From the IMG/VR virus record IMGVR_UViG_3300033571_015411, positions 1-29,977 of that record: a DNA stretch of 29,977 nucleotides; one strand, given 5' to 3'. Under the pieces are notes generated by a model. The model made no database searches and was not told the DNA's origin. It saw only the letters and a list, made by a program, of their open reading frames with translations. The position numbers were made by a program, and so were the translations under genes. Below are positions 1 to 9,336 of this stretch, in pieces. The stretch's first letter is position 1. Each line of letters starts with the position of its first letter. The DNA is from a virus.

Positions 1-54
1 AGTCAGGCGCTGGGTCAACGGATCAGTAATGGGTCCTGCGATAAAATCAGACAT
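1..54 (-). CDS. Partial late gene, N-terminus only (unknown)
   Basis: Only the first 18 codons are inside the window, reading MSDFIAGPITDPLTQRLT, with no stop before the edge. The ATG at 54 has a GGAG ribosome binding site about seven bases upstream and lies 18 bases after the stop of the preceding gene, so it fits as the next gene of the late operon. The product cannot be identified from so little sequence. By position after the ejection-type proteins it could be another virion or tail-fibre gene, but this is inference only. Confidence 0.6.
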   Translation of the reverse strand, partial: MSDFIAGPITDPLTQRLT

Positions 55-72
55 GGCACGCTCCAGATGTGG

Positions 73-432
73 CTAGTCGCCACCGCTAATCCGGACGTTC
101 GCGACCGCGCCGCCGGCAAAGTTGTCCACAAGCGCGAAAGCACGGATGGCTCCCGTCGCCTCGATAGTCGAGAAGTTGCTCGTCGCGACGTTGACCGACG
201 CGATACGAGAGAACCAAGGTTCGTCCACTGCGTACTGCAGGAACACCTCGACATCGAAACTTCCCACTGCTGCAGTGTTGAACGAACGGATCGTCAACTT
301 GCGGCGGTTGGCACAAAGCACACCGACTTTGTCAGTCGGGTTGGGTGCCGACTGGTTGACGGCAACATTGACGACGGCCTCTTGGCCTTGGTCAGTGAGC
401 AGCCGTTGCCACTGTGAATGCGGAGTACTCAT
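73..432 (-). CDS. Hypothetical small late protein (119 aa)
   Basis: I do not recognise this protein. It is mostly beta-strand-like (alternating short hydrophobic stretches such as KLTIRSF, VEVFLQYA and AIRAFALVD), with no membrane segment or signal peptide, and looks like a compact virion accessory protein. The ATG at 432 overlaps the TGA of the upstream gene in a TGATG junction, which favours coupled translation; a GTG one codon earlier is also open but less likely. It lies downstream of the 1643-residue ejection-type gene and a 109-residue gene. A structural or adaptor role is inference from position. Confidence 0.7.
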   Translation of the reverse strand: MSTPHSQWQRLLTDQGQEAVVNVAVNQSAPNPTDKVGVLCANRRKLTIRSFNTAAVGSFDVEVFLQYAVDEPWFSRIASVNVATSNFSTIEATGAIRAFALVDNFAGGAVANVRISGGD

Positions 433-761
433 CACGCCCCCTTGGTCTTGCGGTAAGAAGCGCGCTCTTCCGCAGTCATGTTGCGGTACGACTTCTTCGT
501 ACCGTCAGGATTGTACTCAGCCTGCACATCCACTAGCGCGGCTTGAGGCTGCGCGGACTTGAGTGTAGCAATCTCCTGCTTGATTGCAGCAATTTCTGCA
601 TCCTTGTCCTCGACCAGTCGGAGGAGGTACCCGAACACATGCCCATAGGGGGTATTGGCAACCGTGTTGATGCCGTACTCGACGCAGGCATGGCGTCCGT
701 CGCTCACGGCTTTAGAGGTCGGAATCGCTTGGCCTTCAGTATCAAACGAGAACTTACGCAT
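432..761 (-). CDS. Hypothetical protein with coiled coil (109 aa)
   Basis: No family is recognised. Residues about 50-70 (LVEDKDAEIAAIKQEIATLK) form a short heptad-like coiled coil, and the C-terminal 35 residues are polar and basic (YNPDGTKKSYRNMTAEERAS). The ATG at 761 overlaps the TGA of the 1643-residue gene as TGATG, and its own TGA overlaps the next ATG in the same way, so three genes are chained by one-base overlaps. This suggests co-translation at the end of the virion operon. The coiled coil could mediate oligomerisation; no enzymatic motif is visible. Confidence 0.7.
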   Translation of the reverse strand: MRKFSFDTEGQAIPTSKAVSDGRHACVEYGINTVANTPYGHVFGYLLRLVEDKDAEIAAIKQEIATLKSAQPQAALVDVQAEYNPDGTKKSYRNMTAEERASYRKTKGA

Positions 762-3700
762 CAATCACTCCTTTTTTCGCCGTCTTCGCCCTCGATATCC
801 TCAAGAGCATCGACCATAACTTTGTTCATGTGATCGTGGAAACCGTTCATCCTCTCGTTGTCAAACATGTGAATGAGAATCTCGCCGTTAGGCTTCTGCT
901 CTTTCAACGCCTTGATAGCATCAACGCGCATCTTTTCCAACCGCGCAGATTCAGTCATCGCCTCGTCGAGCGAAATGAACCCATACGGCCAGCCGTAGTT
1001 CAACCGCATCTGCGCTGCCTTGATTGTCGCGTTGATATGGGCTTCGCTTACAAGTGAGTTCCTGATTTCATCTGCAATGTTTGCTGGCAAAGACGACTTG
1101 TAGATGCGTTCGTCATTCTTGATGACGTTGGCTTCGTGACGCATACGGCGTTGCAAAGCCTCCATGTAGGCCATGGAGTCTACAGCGTTAGGCATGAACC
1201 AGCCGACTTCCTTTCCTGCCACATCAAGCGGACTGATTTCTGCGCCATGTACATTTTTGTACACTGGCTTGTCGTTCATAATCGCGCGGACTTGTTCTGC
1301 TGTTCCAGACAATGCGCGTCCAAACGGCATGACAATCGGGACTTCCCTTGTAAAGCCAATGTTCTTGACCTGCAAGGTAGAGGGAAACGTTGCAAGCGTA
1401 AGCGAGCGGAGCGTAGCTTTGGCCCAAGGAGAAATCCCTGGGTCACCAGGCATCGGCATAGAACCTGGGTCGTTGAAGTTCTTGTTCAACCGATCAATTT
1501 GTTGCGACAAGACAGGTCCGTAAACGCCAAACTGGAAGAAGTAATCGCCACCAGACCTGTCAGGGTTGATCTGGTGAAAGAACGTCCTGCCGCCAGTAGG
1601 GTCAACCAGACTCATGTTCAACGAAGACTTCTTGTCGCCGAGCCTGTCTACCCAGGTCTTGGGCCAGCCAATTTCGACAAGCGACCGTTGAACATTGTCT
1701 AGGGTTCCAAGGGGCATTTCTGCAACCGCAGACCGTTGCAGGTGCATCTTGGCCAACCTGCCTTTGTATGCAGAGTCTCCAAAGTCTTCTTGCAAAACAG
1801 CGTGTTCATTTCCTGCACGCAATCCTTGCTGTAGAACGTAAGACATCCAGAGGTTTGGGTCGTTAAGTGCGCGACGGGAGTTCTTGCTCAACTGCCAAAC
1901 ACCGAAATTGAAGAACATCGGGGTTGTGATCAAGGCAAGCGGGTTGTTGGCAATAGCGCGAACAGTAGGGTTGGCTGTTTCATGCCCGTAGATAGACTCT
2001 CTCGTAAAGATTGCTGCACGCTCAGGAGACAAACCAAGTTCTCTTCGCGCCAACGTGTACGACCAGATAGCTCGCTCGCGCTCCATTTTGGCGGCAGCGT
2101 AAGTAATCGCGGTCTGGTGCAGATGCTTGTTGAGATTGGCCATGTATTGAGACGGCCAGATAGTCGGATAGTCAGGGTCGTTGACTCGCAGATCCGATGC
2201 TTTTGCCTGTTCGATTGTCTGATTGATGCGGTTGTTTGCCTGCGCAACTTCGGACGTCAATCTGGCTACTTCTGCAGATGCTGCTTGTTGGGCTGCAACA
2301 TCTTTCTGATTCTTGGCAATTTCTACCTTGCGCTTCTCTTGTAGGATGCGCGTTTCGAGGATCTCAATTTCATGTTGATTCTCAAGAACGACCTTCTCAA
2401 AGTTGCGCGTCTTGCGCGTGTCGTTGAAGGCTTTCCAGATTGCCATCGTGCCGCCGCTGACTGTCTTAGCGTATGCACGGGTGTACATAGCGGCGCGGCC
2501 AGCAGCGCCAATCCTGTCCATGGGATTGGTAGCTTCGACGGTGGCGTTGTGGATGTAATCGCCTGTGCGCTGGACTACGCCACGCATGCTTTGCGGCAAG
2601 TCGTTCAATACCGAAGTCGCGCGAAGGTCGAACCCCTGCTGGATCATTTCTCTCATTTCGGGAGAAAGCACTGCGCCTTCAGGAGAATCGACTGTGCGGT
2701 CAAAGCGGTCAGATGCCGCTTGAACCTCAAGCAACACTTTCTTGCCTTTGCCGCTGTACGGAGTCTGTCCAGTCGCCGCCATTGTAATCAGCGGGTCGTT
2801 TGTCGCGTTTGTCCGCAGGTATCCGTATGAGTTCAACATGGTGTGCGTAAACCTGTTGAACTTCAGTACCTCACCACCCAAGTCTGTGAACACTCGCGCC
2901 CAAGGCTGAGAATCATTAAACTTCTGGACGGCATCTCGCACCATGCCAAGCTGGTTAGCGACATCGGAGCGGATGTACTTTGTTGCAAGTTTGCCATAGA
3001 CAAAGTTGTACGGATCGTCGCTAGCAGCTTGTTTACGATCTGTAACGCGCTTGCTGTATGGCTTTGTGTACCCAGGTCGTGGAGTGTCGGACGTCACACC
3101 AAGGGCAACTAGCTGGTCGGTGATTGCTGCCATGTTGGCCAGGTGCTTGTTGACGTTCATCGCGCTGACAACCGTCATGGCCAAAGCGTCGTGCAGCGAA
3201 ATGTCTCCACGGTTGACCATGTCAGTAAACCGCTCGTTGCTGGACTCTTGCGATAGCCTGCGCTTGAACCGTGAACTCTGTATGACCGTTGCAGCTTTGC
3301 CCAAAGCTGGCGATTCGCTTTCCATCTTGCTGATGAAATCTGCAAGTTTGGAACTCGCGTCTATGGCATCCGTAAACGCACGCGACAGGTACATGTCGTA
3401 TCGCTTTGCGATTACCGCAGGGTCGTAGCCGTAGTTCTCAGCCGCTTCGATAGCGGCCTGGTTCAACAGGTCAACAAGTTGACGGCGAGGCCCACCTGGC
3501 TTGTTCGAAAACGCAGCCAGCGCTTGGATGTGCGCAGGCGCAGTCGGGTTTGCAGCCATGCGCGAAAGCGGTTGAGAACGCAGCATGTTCAGCACGCGCT
3601 CTTGACCCTGCGGGCTGCTGCGCAAATCGTCGATCAGGTTGTTGTACAACTGGAACGTATAGTCTTTGCGCAGTTCACCAAATTCAGGAATGCTGATGTC

Positions 3701-5692
3701 GAACACAGTCCTGCCCATCTGGGCATCTTTCTCCCTGATGGACTCCAACGCACGCACATAGCCTTCTCGCGCCATGACTTCGCGTCCTGGCGTCCAGCGG
3801 TACACGTTGGTTCCGATAGCAACTTCTTTCTTGTTTGACCAGAACGCATCCGCAGCAGCGAAGAACGCGGGATCGTTCCTGCGCGAGGTAATGAACGTGT
3901 CGATAGCCTGAACCAAAGCAGCAGCTTCTTGCGGGTTGGACTTGGCAATTTTGTCCTGTATTTCTGACAGGACTACAAACGGATCTGCTTGTTGGACTTG
4001 CTCCTTTACGCCTCTAAATCCTTCAATCTGCGTTGCTGTTGCTTTCTCGTTACGCAGCGATTCGAAGATGAGGAACGGAATAGCGTGTTGAGCCGTCTCT
4101 ACGTTCATGCCGTTGGCGACAAACAATTCGCCCAGGTTGGTAGCAACCTGCCTGCTATCCCTGTCCAACACAGGAACGTCCCGCATCGACGTTGTTTCGC
4201 CAAGGGTGCCTTCGATTGCTTGGAACTTCTGCAACGCTGTTGCGCCGTCGTATTGGGGGTCTGCAAGTTCTGTTTCAATATCGCGTAGCAGGTTGTAGTC
4301 GTGTACGGCAACCTTTAGCTTGTCTGCCGCTTCGCTGCGGTTGGCGTATTGCGGAGCCCTCGCAGCCGCTACAGCGCGTTGCTTCTGCATTTCCCGCTGT
4401 GTGACTACGTCGAACGCAAACTTCTGCCAGGCAGGCTCAACGCGCTCTTTGCCGTATCGCAACACGTCGACTGCACTGTCTCCGAGTTTGGCGCGCAGTG
4501 CGTCGTTGTATTTCTCTGCCGTAGTAAACGGCTCAAACACAACACGTCCGACATCGTTCAATTTGACAGGTTCGCCTTTGATAGTGCGAACGACTTCTAC
4601 ATCTACGGGAACAACAGCTTCTGAAGCAGGCACGCGTGCAGGTGCAGCTTGTCCAGACAACTGGGCTTGTTGCGCGGCTTCAACTGGACGTACAGGGATC
4701 TCTTTGCCACCGACACGGAGAGCACCTTTGGCTGCATGAGCAACAGGCAAAATGCTTTCTAGCGGATACGCGGCAAAGGCTTCCATCGCTTTGTCGAACG
4801 CAAGAGGGTCTTTGTTGGCCTTGCCTTTGATGAAGGTGTATATGGTCGGGTTCAAGCCAAAGGCCAAACCCTTGACGGTTTCTTCAGCAACAGCATCAAT
4901 GTCCTTTCTCCACTGATTGTAAATCTGTGAACGTGGAGCGTTCAAGGCTTTGTCGTATGCCGCTATTGCTTCTGGAGATTCTGGGTTCAACTGTAGACGT
5001 TCGCCAGCGTCTTTGAGATTTTTTTCGTACTCTTGTTCGAACAGCTTTTCTGACTTGGAAAGACTTCTTGCAGTTTCTTTCCCGAACATCGCTTCTGCCA
5101 AACCAGGAAAGCCTTGGTCGTATAGAGCAACTGCTCCTTGACTAGACAGAGTAGCTGCTGCACCACCAAGATATCGGCCAGCATACACTGCTGCTTCAAG
5201 AGGAAGACTGACTACAGAACCGACTACGCCTACCGCTCCAGCAGCAACATTAGCTGCTCCTTGGATAGCAGACCGTGCACCGAATCCTTGCAGTTTACGG
5301 TACTCAGGCAAGTCAGATTGTCTTGCTGCCATTTGCATGTCTTGCGAGGCCTGAGCGCCTGTAGTCTTCGCAGGGCCGAGAATCTTAGTAGGCAATTCAG
5401 CTACTGGCTCGCCAATCAACATGTGCCTGGCTTTCTGGACGTAAGAACCTACAGGAATTCCAAAGATCTCAGTCTCTGTAAGGTCTTTCTCTGCGTTTAC
5501 CATCGCAGATGGCTTTTCCTGCGCTGGCGTTTGAGCTGGAACAGAAGGCGCCACAGGTGCTGTTGCGGCAGATGGAGCAGCATTCAGTTGCTTGATAAGT
5601 TCTGGATCGGTCACAGCAGAAGGAACAGAAACCTTTGCGCTGGGTTTCCCTTCTAGTTGTTCAAGAATACTTGGATCTGTGACCTTCGGCAT
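761..5692 (-). CDS. Very large internal virion / DNA-ejection-type protein (1643 aa)
   Basis: This is by far the largest gene. Its N-terminus carries two copies of a short motif, VTDPSILEQLEG (about residues 4-15) and VTDPELIKQLNA (about 27-38), of a kind I associate with large phage virion proteins. An Ala/Pro-rich linker follows, then a Gly/Ala-rich hydrophobic stretch (about 139-180) that could insert in a membrane. The middle is long and mostly helical, with a coiled coil near 1100-1165 (ILETRILQEKRKVEIAKNQK). Size, helicity and position after the nozzle and two other internal-type genes match the role of T7 gp16-like ejection proteins, which extend a channel across the cell envelope. I see no clear lysozyme or transglycosylase motif. 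The ATG at 5692 has an AAGGTGA ribosome binding site. Ejection function is inference from architecture and order. Confidence 0.75.
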   Translation of the reverse strand: MPKVTDPSILEQLEGKPSAKVSVPSAVTDPELIKQLNAAPSAATAPVAPSVPAQTPAQEKPSAMVNAEKDLTETEIFGIPVGSYVQKARHMLIGEPVAELPTKILGPAKTTGAQASQDMQMAARQSDLPEYRKLQGFGARSAIQGAANVAAGAVGVVGSVVSLPLEAAVYAGRYLGGAAATLSSQGAVALYDQGFPGLAEAMFGKETARSLSKSEKLFEQEYEKNLKDAGERLQLNPESPEAIAAYDKALNAPRSQIYNQWRKDIDAVAEETVKGLAFGLNPTIYTFIKGKANKDPLAFDKAMEAFAAYPLESILPVAHAAKGALRVGGKEIPVRPVEAAQQAQLSGQAAPARVPASEAVVPVDVEVVRTIKGEPVKLNDVGRVVFEPFTTAEKYNDALRAKLGDSAVDVLRYGKERVEPAWQKFAFDVVTQREMQKQRAVAAARAPQYANRSEAADKLKVAVHDYNLLRDIETELADPQYDGATALQKFQAIEGTLGETTSMRDVPVLDRDSRQVATNLGELFVANGMNVETAQHAIPFLIFESLRNEKATATQIEGFRGVKEQVQQADPFVVLSEIQDKIAKSNPQEAAALVQAIDTFITSRRNDPAFFAAADAFWSNKKEVAIGTNVYRWTPGREVMAREGYVRALESIREKDAQMGRTVFDISIPEFGELRKDYTFQLYNNLIDDLRSSPQGQERVLNMLRSQPLSRMAANPTAPAHIQALAAFSNKPGGPRRQLVDLLNQAAIEAAENYGYDPAVIAKRYDMYLSRAFTDAIDASSKLADFISKMESESPALGKAATVIQSSRFKRRLSQESSNERFTDMVNRGDISLHDALAMTVVSAMNVNKHLANMAAITDQLVALGVTSDTPRPGYTKPYSKRVTDRKQAASDDPYNFVYGKLATKYIRSDVANQLGMVRDAVQKFNDSQPWARVFTDLGGEVLKFNRFTHTMLNSYGYLRTNATNDPLITMAATGQTPYSGKGKKVLLEVQAASDRFDRTVDSPEGAVLSPEMREMIQQGFDLRATSVLNDLPQSMRGVVQRTGDYIHNATVEATNPMDRIGAAGRAAMYTRAYAKTVSGGTMAIWKAFNDTRKTRNFEKVVLENQHEIEILETRILQEKRKVEIAKNQKDVAAQQAASAEVARLTSEVAQANNRINQTIEQAKASDLRVNDPDYPTIWPSQYMANLNKHLHQTAITYAAAKMERERAIWSYTLARRELGLSPERAAIFTRESIYGHETANPTVRAIANNPLALITTPMFFNFGVWQLSKNSRRALNDPNLWMSYVLQQGLRAGNEHAVLQEDFGDSAYKGRLAKMHLQRSAVAEMPLGTLDNVQRSLVEIGWPKTWVDRLGDKKSSLNMSLVDPTGGRTFFHQINPDRSGGDYFFQFGVYGPVLSQQIDRLNKNFNDPGSMPMPGDPGISPWAKATLRSLTLATFPSTLQVKNIGFTREVPIVMPFGRALSGTAEQVRAIMNDKPVYKNVHGAEISPLDVAGKEVGWFMPNAVDSMAYMEALQRRMRHEANVIKNDERIYKSSLPANIADEIRNSLVSEAHINATIKAAQMRLNYGWPYGFISLDEAMTESARLEKMRVDAIKALKEQKPNGEILIHMFDNERMNGFHDHMNKVMVDALEDIEGEDGEKRSD

Positions 5693-5701
5693 ATCATCAC
5701 C

Positions 5702-6622
5702 TTAGTCTGCTGAATACCAGCTTCCACCGCGTTTCTCGTACTTCTTGCCGTTGATTGTCTTTGTTTCTGTCACTGGCGGCAATTGGGCAGCCTGAGAGGA
5801 GTTGGGTGCCGCTGGTGCTGCTGGCGCTGGTGCTGTTGTAGGAGTTGTTGTAGGAATACCAATTTCTCGCAACGCAGCAGCCGCTTCTTGCGCTTGTTTT
5901 TTGACGTTTGGATCAACTGAATCTCTGCCAGCATTAACAAGCGCTTTCAACGCTTCGATTCTATTTTGAGTTTGTCGGGTAGATTGATCGGGTTCTTGTC
6001 CTTTTCGTGCGGACGCAAGTTCCAACGCAGACTTTGCCTTTGCTTCTTGTGATCGTTCTCCAAGTTGAGCTTTGGTGCCAACTCCAGACGGGACATATCC
6101 ACGCGGAGAACCAGCGTGGAAGTCCTCCAAGAACTGCCTTCCGCTTGCTCCGCTGCGCTTGATAGATGCTTCTAGGGCTGCGAGCTTGTTGGCGGTTCGC
6201 TGTGCTTGTGTCGGCTCAGCGGGCATGTTGATAAAGGTGTCCATGTACTCTTTCTGTAGCTTGCTCAAGTAGCCAGCGCCTCCACCACCGCCTGTGCGCT
6301 TGGGAGCGTACTTGGCCTGCAACTGCATCTTGTACGCCAAGCTCTCGCGTTCTCCCTGCTCTCGCGCCGCGATTTCCGCAAGGCGCTGCTGGTGCTGCAA
6401 CTGCATCTGCTCGAGGTTTGCAGCCCGTACAGCAGCCCTGTCGGCGCCATGCTGCCAGTCGATAGGCAACCTGGTCGGCTGCTGTGGAGCAAGGGGCTGG
6501 ATGTCAGCAAGTTGCCTGAGCGTAGCGGCCTCTTGCGAGGCTGCTTGCATCTGCTGCTGAGCGAGGATCTGGCGCTGTTGTGCGTCCTCTGCAACTTCTT
6601 CGTTGGTGCGCGTGAGTGCCAT
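5702..6622 (-). CDS. Probable internal virion protein (306 aa)
   Basis: The N-terminal 115 residues are Gln/Ala/Glu-rich and helical (for example QRQILAQQQMQAASQEAATL), followed by a poly-Gly hinge (GGGGGAG, about 114-120), a second helical region and an Ala/Pro/Thr-rich linker. The C-terminus is a small folded motif, TKTINGKKYEKRGGSWYSAD, with the look of a short beta hairpin common at the ends of phage virion proteins. It lies between two other putative internal proteins with nine- to fourteen-base gaps. An AGGGGG ribosome binding site precedes the ATG at 6622. Assignment as a core/ejection component comparable to T7 gp14 or gp15 is by order and composition, not sequence identity. Confidence 0.7.
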   Translation of the reverse strand: MALTRTNEEVAEDAQQRQILAQQQMQAASQEAATLRQLADIQPLAPQQPTRLPIDWQHGADRAAVRAANLEQMQLQHQQRLAEIAAREQGERESLAYKMQLQAKYAPKRTGGGGGAGYLSKLQKEYMDTFINMPAEPTQAQRTANKLAALEASIKRSGASGRQFLEDFHAGSPRGYVPSGVGTKAQLGERSQEAKAKSALELASARKGQEPDQSTRQTQNRIEALKALVNAGRDSVDPNVKKQAQEAAAALREIGIPTTTPTTAPAPAAPAAPNSSQAAQLPPVTETKTINGKKYEKRGGSWYSAD

Positions 6623-6636
6623 CTGTTCCCCCTGTC

Positions 6637-8049
6637 CTATTCAAAGGCGGTCGTATCAACTCCAGCCCCGTTGAGCGCGTCCAAGATAGCTTCGTTGTCG
6701 TCGCCCCAAGTGTCGTCCAAGACTTCTTGAATGATATTTGGATATGTCTGCGCAAAATTCTTGAGAGTCTGTTTCGGCATCGTTTGAAAGGCGTTGACAA
6801 TCCAGCCTTCGGCATCCGCAGAAAACGAGTTGAGCCACTTTCGGATTTGTTCAGCGGTGTTTTTCAGTTGAGTATCTTTTTTGCTGGCGACCCCGCTGAG
6901 CGTGGAGTTGATGGACTCAAGAAATTGACCGCTAGTTGGATTGGGCCCGTACTGGTTTACGGCATCGGCAGCCAGTTTGTTGAAGTCCATATCGTCAACA
7001 CTCAAGCCAAGGTCTTTTGCCAAAGCCATCATTTTGTTTTTTGTTTCTACAACAGCGTTTGCATAAGCCATCTGGTTGGCAAACTGCTGCTGTTTGGCAG
7101 CTTGCTCCAACTGTGCGCGCTGAGATTCATACTGCAGACCAGCCAACTGGTTGGCGTAGTTCTGAGACACTTGAGCAATGTTGCCGCCACGGCCAGCAAG
7201 ACGGCTCTGTGCCGACATCATCATGTTCTGCTGGCGGATCTTCTCGTCAAGCAGACGGCGTTGTGCAACATCAAACTCCCCGCCGACGTTGTACTGCTGG
7301 CCCATCTTGTTGATTTCGTCTAGGTAGTTGTACCCAGTCGGTGTCGGCGTCGGAGCGGCACCACCAACAGGAGCTGTCTTTGCAGCAGCTTCCTCTGCCT
7401 GCTTCTCCATAATGGCTTGGGTGTCAAAGTCAAAACCACCTTGTCCTTGCGGAAAGGTTCCTCCTCCAGAATATGCAGGTCCTTGTCCAGACGGCAAGAA
7501 ACCATCAGAACCAAGAGTTTTTAGTTCTGTAGTTGGAGCATATGGTCCGCTTTGCATCGGTTGGATTTTCTGTTGCTGTTGTCCTTGTGGTTGGACTGAC
7601 GGCGTAGGCACATTCTGCTGCGGCTGTCCTTGCGATTGAGCAGGAGGATTGGGATTGAAACCTTGTTGACCGCCGCCAAAGAAACTGGCGCCACTCTGCT
7701 GGTTCATCTTGATTGGCGTCGAACCTGGAAGCGAAGGTCCACCAGGTTGCGAAAACATCGTAGACACGCTTGGAATGGCGACAAAACCTGCAACAGACGG
7801 CGACATCGGTTGCGCAGCGGTCTTGTACTGTGCGCCTTGGACAGCCCCACCGTTGAGCGTGCCACGCCCCATAGGAGCGGTGCTTGGCGTCGGGATGTTG
7901 GTCTGCGCACGCTTCTGCTCAAACGGCGCCTGCGCGCGCTGTGCAGGAAGACGTCCTGCGTTGGCGCTGGTTTCGCCAGAAGTCGGATAGCCTTCTTGCT
8001 GGGCGATGCCGTTGCTCAGTCCAGTCTTGCGGGGGTCCAACAGTGCCAT
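6637..8049 (-). CDS. Probable internal virion protein, Gln/Pro-rich (470 aa)
   Basis: The open frame extends 24 codons upstream, but MALLDPRKTG at 8049 is chosen because an AGAGGT ribosome binding site sits just before it and the extension would run into the upstream gene. Residues about 60-220 are a low-complexity Gln/Pro/Gly region; the C-terminal half is helical (for example RLLDEKIRQQNMMMSAQSRL and QRAQLEQAAKQQQFANQMAY). It begins the series of three internal/ejection-type genes. There is no enzymatic motif. Such Gln-rich helical proteins occur in podovirus inner cores; that role is inferred from composition and neighbours. Confidence 0.65.
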   Translation of the reverse strand: MALLDPRKTGLSNGIAQQEGYPTSGETSANAGRLPAQRAQAPFEQKRAQTNIPTPSTAPMGRGTLNGGAVQGAQYKTAAQPMSPSVAGFVAIPSVSTMFSQPGGPSLPGSTPIKMNQQSGASFFGGGQQGFNPNPPAQSQGQPQQNVPTPSVQPQGQQQQKIQPMQSGPYAPTTELKTLGSDGFLPSGQGPAYSGGGTFPQGQGGFDFDTQAIMEKQAEEAAAKTAPVGGAAPTPTPTGYNYLDEINKMGQQYNVGGEFDVAQRRLLDEKIRQQNMMMSAQSRLAGRGGNIAQVSQNYANQLAGLQYESQRAQLEQAAKQQQFANQMAYANAVVETKNKMMALAKDLGLSVDDMDFNKLAADAVNQYGPNPTSGQFLESINSTLSGVASKKDTQLKNTAEQIRKWLNSFSADAEGWIVNAFQTMPKQTLKNFAQTYPNIIQEVLDDTWGDDNEAILDALNGAGVDTTAFE

Positions 8050-8059
8050 TTTGCACCTC

Positions 8060-8644
8060 TTACGAACGCAGCGGGTTCTTGATGTTGATTTGCGACATGC
8101 AGACGTCAATGGCAGTTCCAACGCCGATGGTTTCCACCTTTACGCGGACCCAGTCGCCATCAGCCAAAGCGGGCAGGTTGTTCAAAACGGCAGTCTGGCA
8201 GTACAAGTCGTACGCGGGATCTGCAACCCGATCGGCCAGCGTGGTGTTGGTGGCGTCGAACGTGATAAAAAGAGGCAAGTCTACCCACACGTCAATGGCC
8301 TTTGGGCCACTGCTGTTGGAAGGCGTAGTCTTCTGCCACTTCACTACGACGCTCTGACCTGCGGCAAGCGGTCCAGCACCAGCAAGACCGAGGCTGGCGG
8401 TAATCTCCATGCCCACAGGCGTGCCACCTGCATCGACCTTCTGGTATCCACCGTAGGCAATTGCAGCACCTGGTCCAAGCGGGCCGACGTTACCTTGACC
8501 AGACCAAGTGTACTTGTACTGAAGCAGGTTGTTGGAGGGGATAGCGCGCAGGAAGTCCACGATGGACTGGAAGTTCTGCATGACGGTATCTGCTACTAGC
8601 GCATCGCCCGCCTTGATGAATTGCAGCTTCGGCCCGTATGCCAT
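8060..8644 (-). CDS. Hypothetical virion protein (194 aa)
   Basis: I do not recognise the family. The sequence is beta-rich and contains a Gly-rich loop (GQGNVGPLGPGAAIAYGG) and strands such as SVVVKWQK and IDVWVDLPLFITFDA, which suits a small virion surface or tail-attached protein. The ATG at 8644 follows a strong GGAGGG ribosome binding site. It lies between the beta-helix protein and the internal protein block, a region where tail-associated proteins are often encoded, so a tail decoration or fibre-accessory role is possible but unproven. Confidence 0.65.
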   Translation of the reverse strand: MAYGPKLQFIKAGDALVADTVMQNFQSIVDFLRAIPSNNLLQYKYTWSGQGNVGPLGPGAAIAYGGYQKVDAGGTPVGMEITASLGLAGAGPLAAGQSVVVKWQKTTPSNSSGPKAIDVWVDLPLFITFDATNTTLADRVADPAYDLYCQTAVLNNLPALADGDWVRVKVETIGVGTAIDVCMSQINIKNPLRS

Positions 8645-8655
8645 CTGTCCCTCCG

Positions 8656-9336
8656 CTATCTCACGTTGACGATACCCGCGTTGCCGTTTGCAGACTCAGT
8701 CAGGTTATCAACCCAACGGTAGTCTAGAACAAAACTGCCGACAGTGCGACTCCACATGTTGCCGCATGCCGTGCCCCAGATTGCGCCGTCTGCCCAGTAC
8801 ACGTCGCTGTCACCTGCTACCCTGCTCGCGTTTTCAAGGAACCTGTTGTTCTGCGCCGAACAGTAGTCTCCGTCCACCTGCAAGCCCCTTGGCCCAGGTG
8901 TCGAGATGACGCAACCGTCTACGAGCGCTGCGTTGCCAGATACCAGTACAGCGGCGCTAGTAGGCCCTGCAGCCACGCGAGTAGTGCGTTCGAAGCCGAC
9001 GTTGCGGATCTCGCATTGATCGGCTTGTAGGTCAAGCAAGAGGCCTTCTCCGCGAATCGTTGCACCCAAGCCCAAGATGTTGATGCTGCGGTCTACGGTG
9101 ATTGTGCTGTACGCGTCGTAGATACCTGGCAGCAGCAAGATCGTGTCCCCGTCGTTGCAGGCCCTGAACATGTTTACAAGGTCGTCAGACGGTGCGCAGA
9201 CAACCCCTACCATGTTGCGCAAGCGGAGGCGGTCTTGGAACAGCGCGCGCAACGCGGTGTCGACAGACAGGTTGCCTGTCGGCAGCGGTGAAGACGGAAA
9301 GACGTTGCCGACATTCCTGTTGCTGGGGAACCGCAC
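8656..9336 (-). CDS. Parallel beta-helix (pectate-lyase-like) tail-associated protein (226 aa)
   Basis: Residues about 48-210 show the rung pattern of right-handed beta-helix proteins: DDLVNMFRACNDGDTILLLP resembles the start of NosD/pectate-lyase folds, followed by repeated strands such as ITVDRSINILGLGATI, CEIRNVGF, AVLVSGNAALVDGCVI and CSAQNNRFLENA. Such folds bind or cut surface polysaccharide in phage tailspikes, but this protein is short and no catalytic pair can be assigned. The start is GTG at 9336, overlapping the TAG of the nozzle gene by one base, with a strong GGAGGGG ribosome binding site. It may be a small spike or a structural adaptor on the tail. Confidence 0.7.
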   Translation of the reverse strand: MRFPSNRNVGNVFPSSPLPTGNLSVDTALRALFQDRLRLRNMVGVVCAPSDDLVNMFRACNDGDTILLLPGIYDAYSTITVDRSINILGLGATIRGEGLLLDLQADQCEIRNVGFERTTRVAAGPTSAAVLVSGNAALVDGCVISTPGPRGLQVDGDYCSAQNNRFLENASRVAGDSDVYWADGAIWGTACGNMWSRTVGSFVLDYRWVDNLTESANGNAGIVNVR

